Positions 33,909 to 33,993 of a stretch of 33,993 nucleotides of DNA are shown here, in pieces. Every line of letters begins with the position of its first letter. The first letter of the stretch is position 1. The stretch covers positions 1 through 33,993 of the forward strand of contig JAGQMX010000006.1 of the NCBI GenBank assembly GCA_020428425.1, written 5' to 3'. The translations under genes and the position numbers were made by a program. The stretch is from Candidatus Saccharimonadota bacterium. GTDB lineage: Bacteria > Patescibacteriota > Saccharimonadia > Saccharimonadales > AWTP1-31. The notes beneath the pieces were generated by a model, which had not been told where the DNA came from, did no database searches, and saw only the letters and a list, made by a program, of their open reading frames with translations.

Positions 33909-33944
33909 CCCCTGTAATGCTACACTAACCTAGTATTATTTTGT

Positions 33945-33993
33945 GCCGCCTTAGCTCAGTTGGTTAGAGCGACGGTTTTGTAAACCGTAGGTC
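33945..33993 (+). tRNA. tRNA-Thr (UGU), cut by the window edge
   Basis: Acceptor strand GCCGCCT (33945-33951), D stem GCTC/GAGC (33954-33957 with 33967-33970), and anticodon stem ACGGT/ACCGT (33972-33976 with 33984-33988). The loop TTTGTAA has anticodon TGT (33979-33981), reading ACA threonine. The T arm and 3' acceptor lie beyond the window. A TATTAT (33934-33939) could be its -10 box. Confidence 0.95.

Noticed and set aside
1-33993. UGA recoding (glycine or tryptophan) as in some CPR lineages.
   Set aside because: All conserved genes are full length under the standard code with TGG for Trp and no in-frame TGA.
1-33993. Mobile elements, prophage, CRISPR array or attachment sites.
   Set aside because: No transposase, integrase, regularly spaced repeats or terminal repeats were seen.

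Overview
ORGANISM. The window is a dense, AT-leaning (about 40% GC by eye) bacterial housekeeping segment that reads best as a Candidate Phyla Radiation (Patescibacteria) genome, most likely Saccharibacteria (TM7). The main evidence is that ribosomal protein L30 is missing from the spc cluster (rpsE runs straight into rplO), which is an established CPR trait. Other support: zinc-free versions of S14, L36 and S4, Lys/Ala-rich tails on many ribosomal proteins, short intergenic gaps, and protein sequences that are clearly bacterial but divergent. All long genes read through with the standard code. Assignment to Saccharibacteria rather than another CPR lineage is inference. LAYOUT. (1) 1-132 is the 3' end of a probable trigger factor gene, convergent with clpP (171-785, minus). 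(2) 786-1124 is a divergent control region with a perfect CIRCE operator, a clpP promoter whose -10 box lies 6 bases before the start codon, and an outward promoter for rpoB-rpoC (1125-8527). (3) 8514-11951 is a str-type operon: promoter, structured leader, rpsL (TTG start), rpsG, an unknown 102-residue gene, fusA. (4) 11966-13308 is tuf with its own promoter and a strong terminator. (5) 13339-14905 holds a small coiled-coil gene, rpsJ, a Nudix hydrolase and a small membrane protein. (6) 14929-23917 is the S10-spc block from rplC to rplO. (7) 24032-25564 is secY. (8) 25573-29895 is infA-rpmJ-rpsM-rpsK-rpsD-rpoA-rplQ-rplM-rpsI. (9) 30065-30438 is a probable tryptophan attenuator (a leaderless 22-codon leader peptide with two Trp codons, then mutually exclusive antiterminator and terminator hairpins) ahead of a 64-residue unknown gene and trpS. 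(10) 31490-33908 holds an RluA-family pseudouridine synthase, a clamp-loader delta-prime-like ATPase and a TPR protein. (11) 33945 to the end is a truncated tRNA-Thr(UGU). HOW THE GENES WORK TOGETHER. Almost everything serves transcription (RpoA, RpoB, RpoC), translation (28 ribosomal proteins, EF-G, EF-Tu, IF-1, TrpRS, tRNA-Thr), protein export (SecY) and proteostasis (trigger factor, ClpP). Sixteen gene junctions use a one-base TAATG overlap, so the ribosomal operons look translationally coupled. Genes with their own promoter tend instead to have a -10 box 6-9 bases before the start codon and no Shine-Dalgarno, the signature of leaderless mRNA. MOST NOTABLE. The trp attenuator before trpS; loss of all eight zinc ligands of RNA polymerase beta-prime, alongside zinc-free S14, L36, S4 and delta-prime; a natural Asp-to-Asn change in the EF-G NKxD motif; no TGA stop among 48 genes; and HrcA/CIRCE control placed between clpP and rpoBC.
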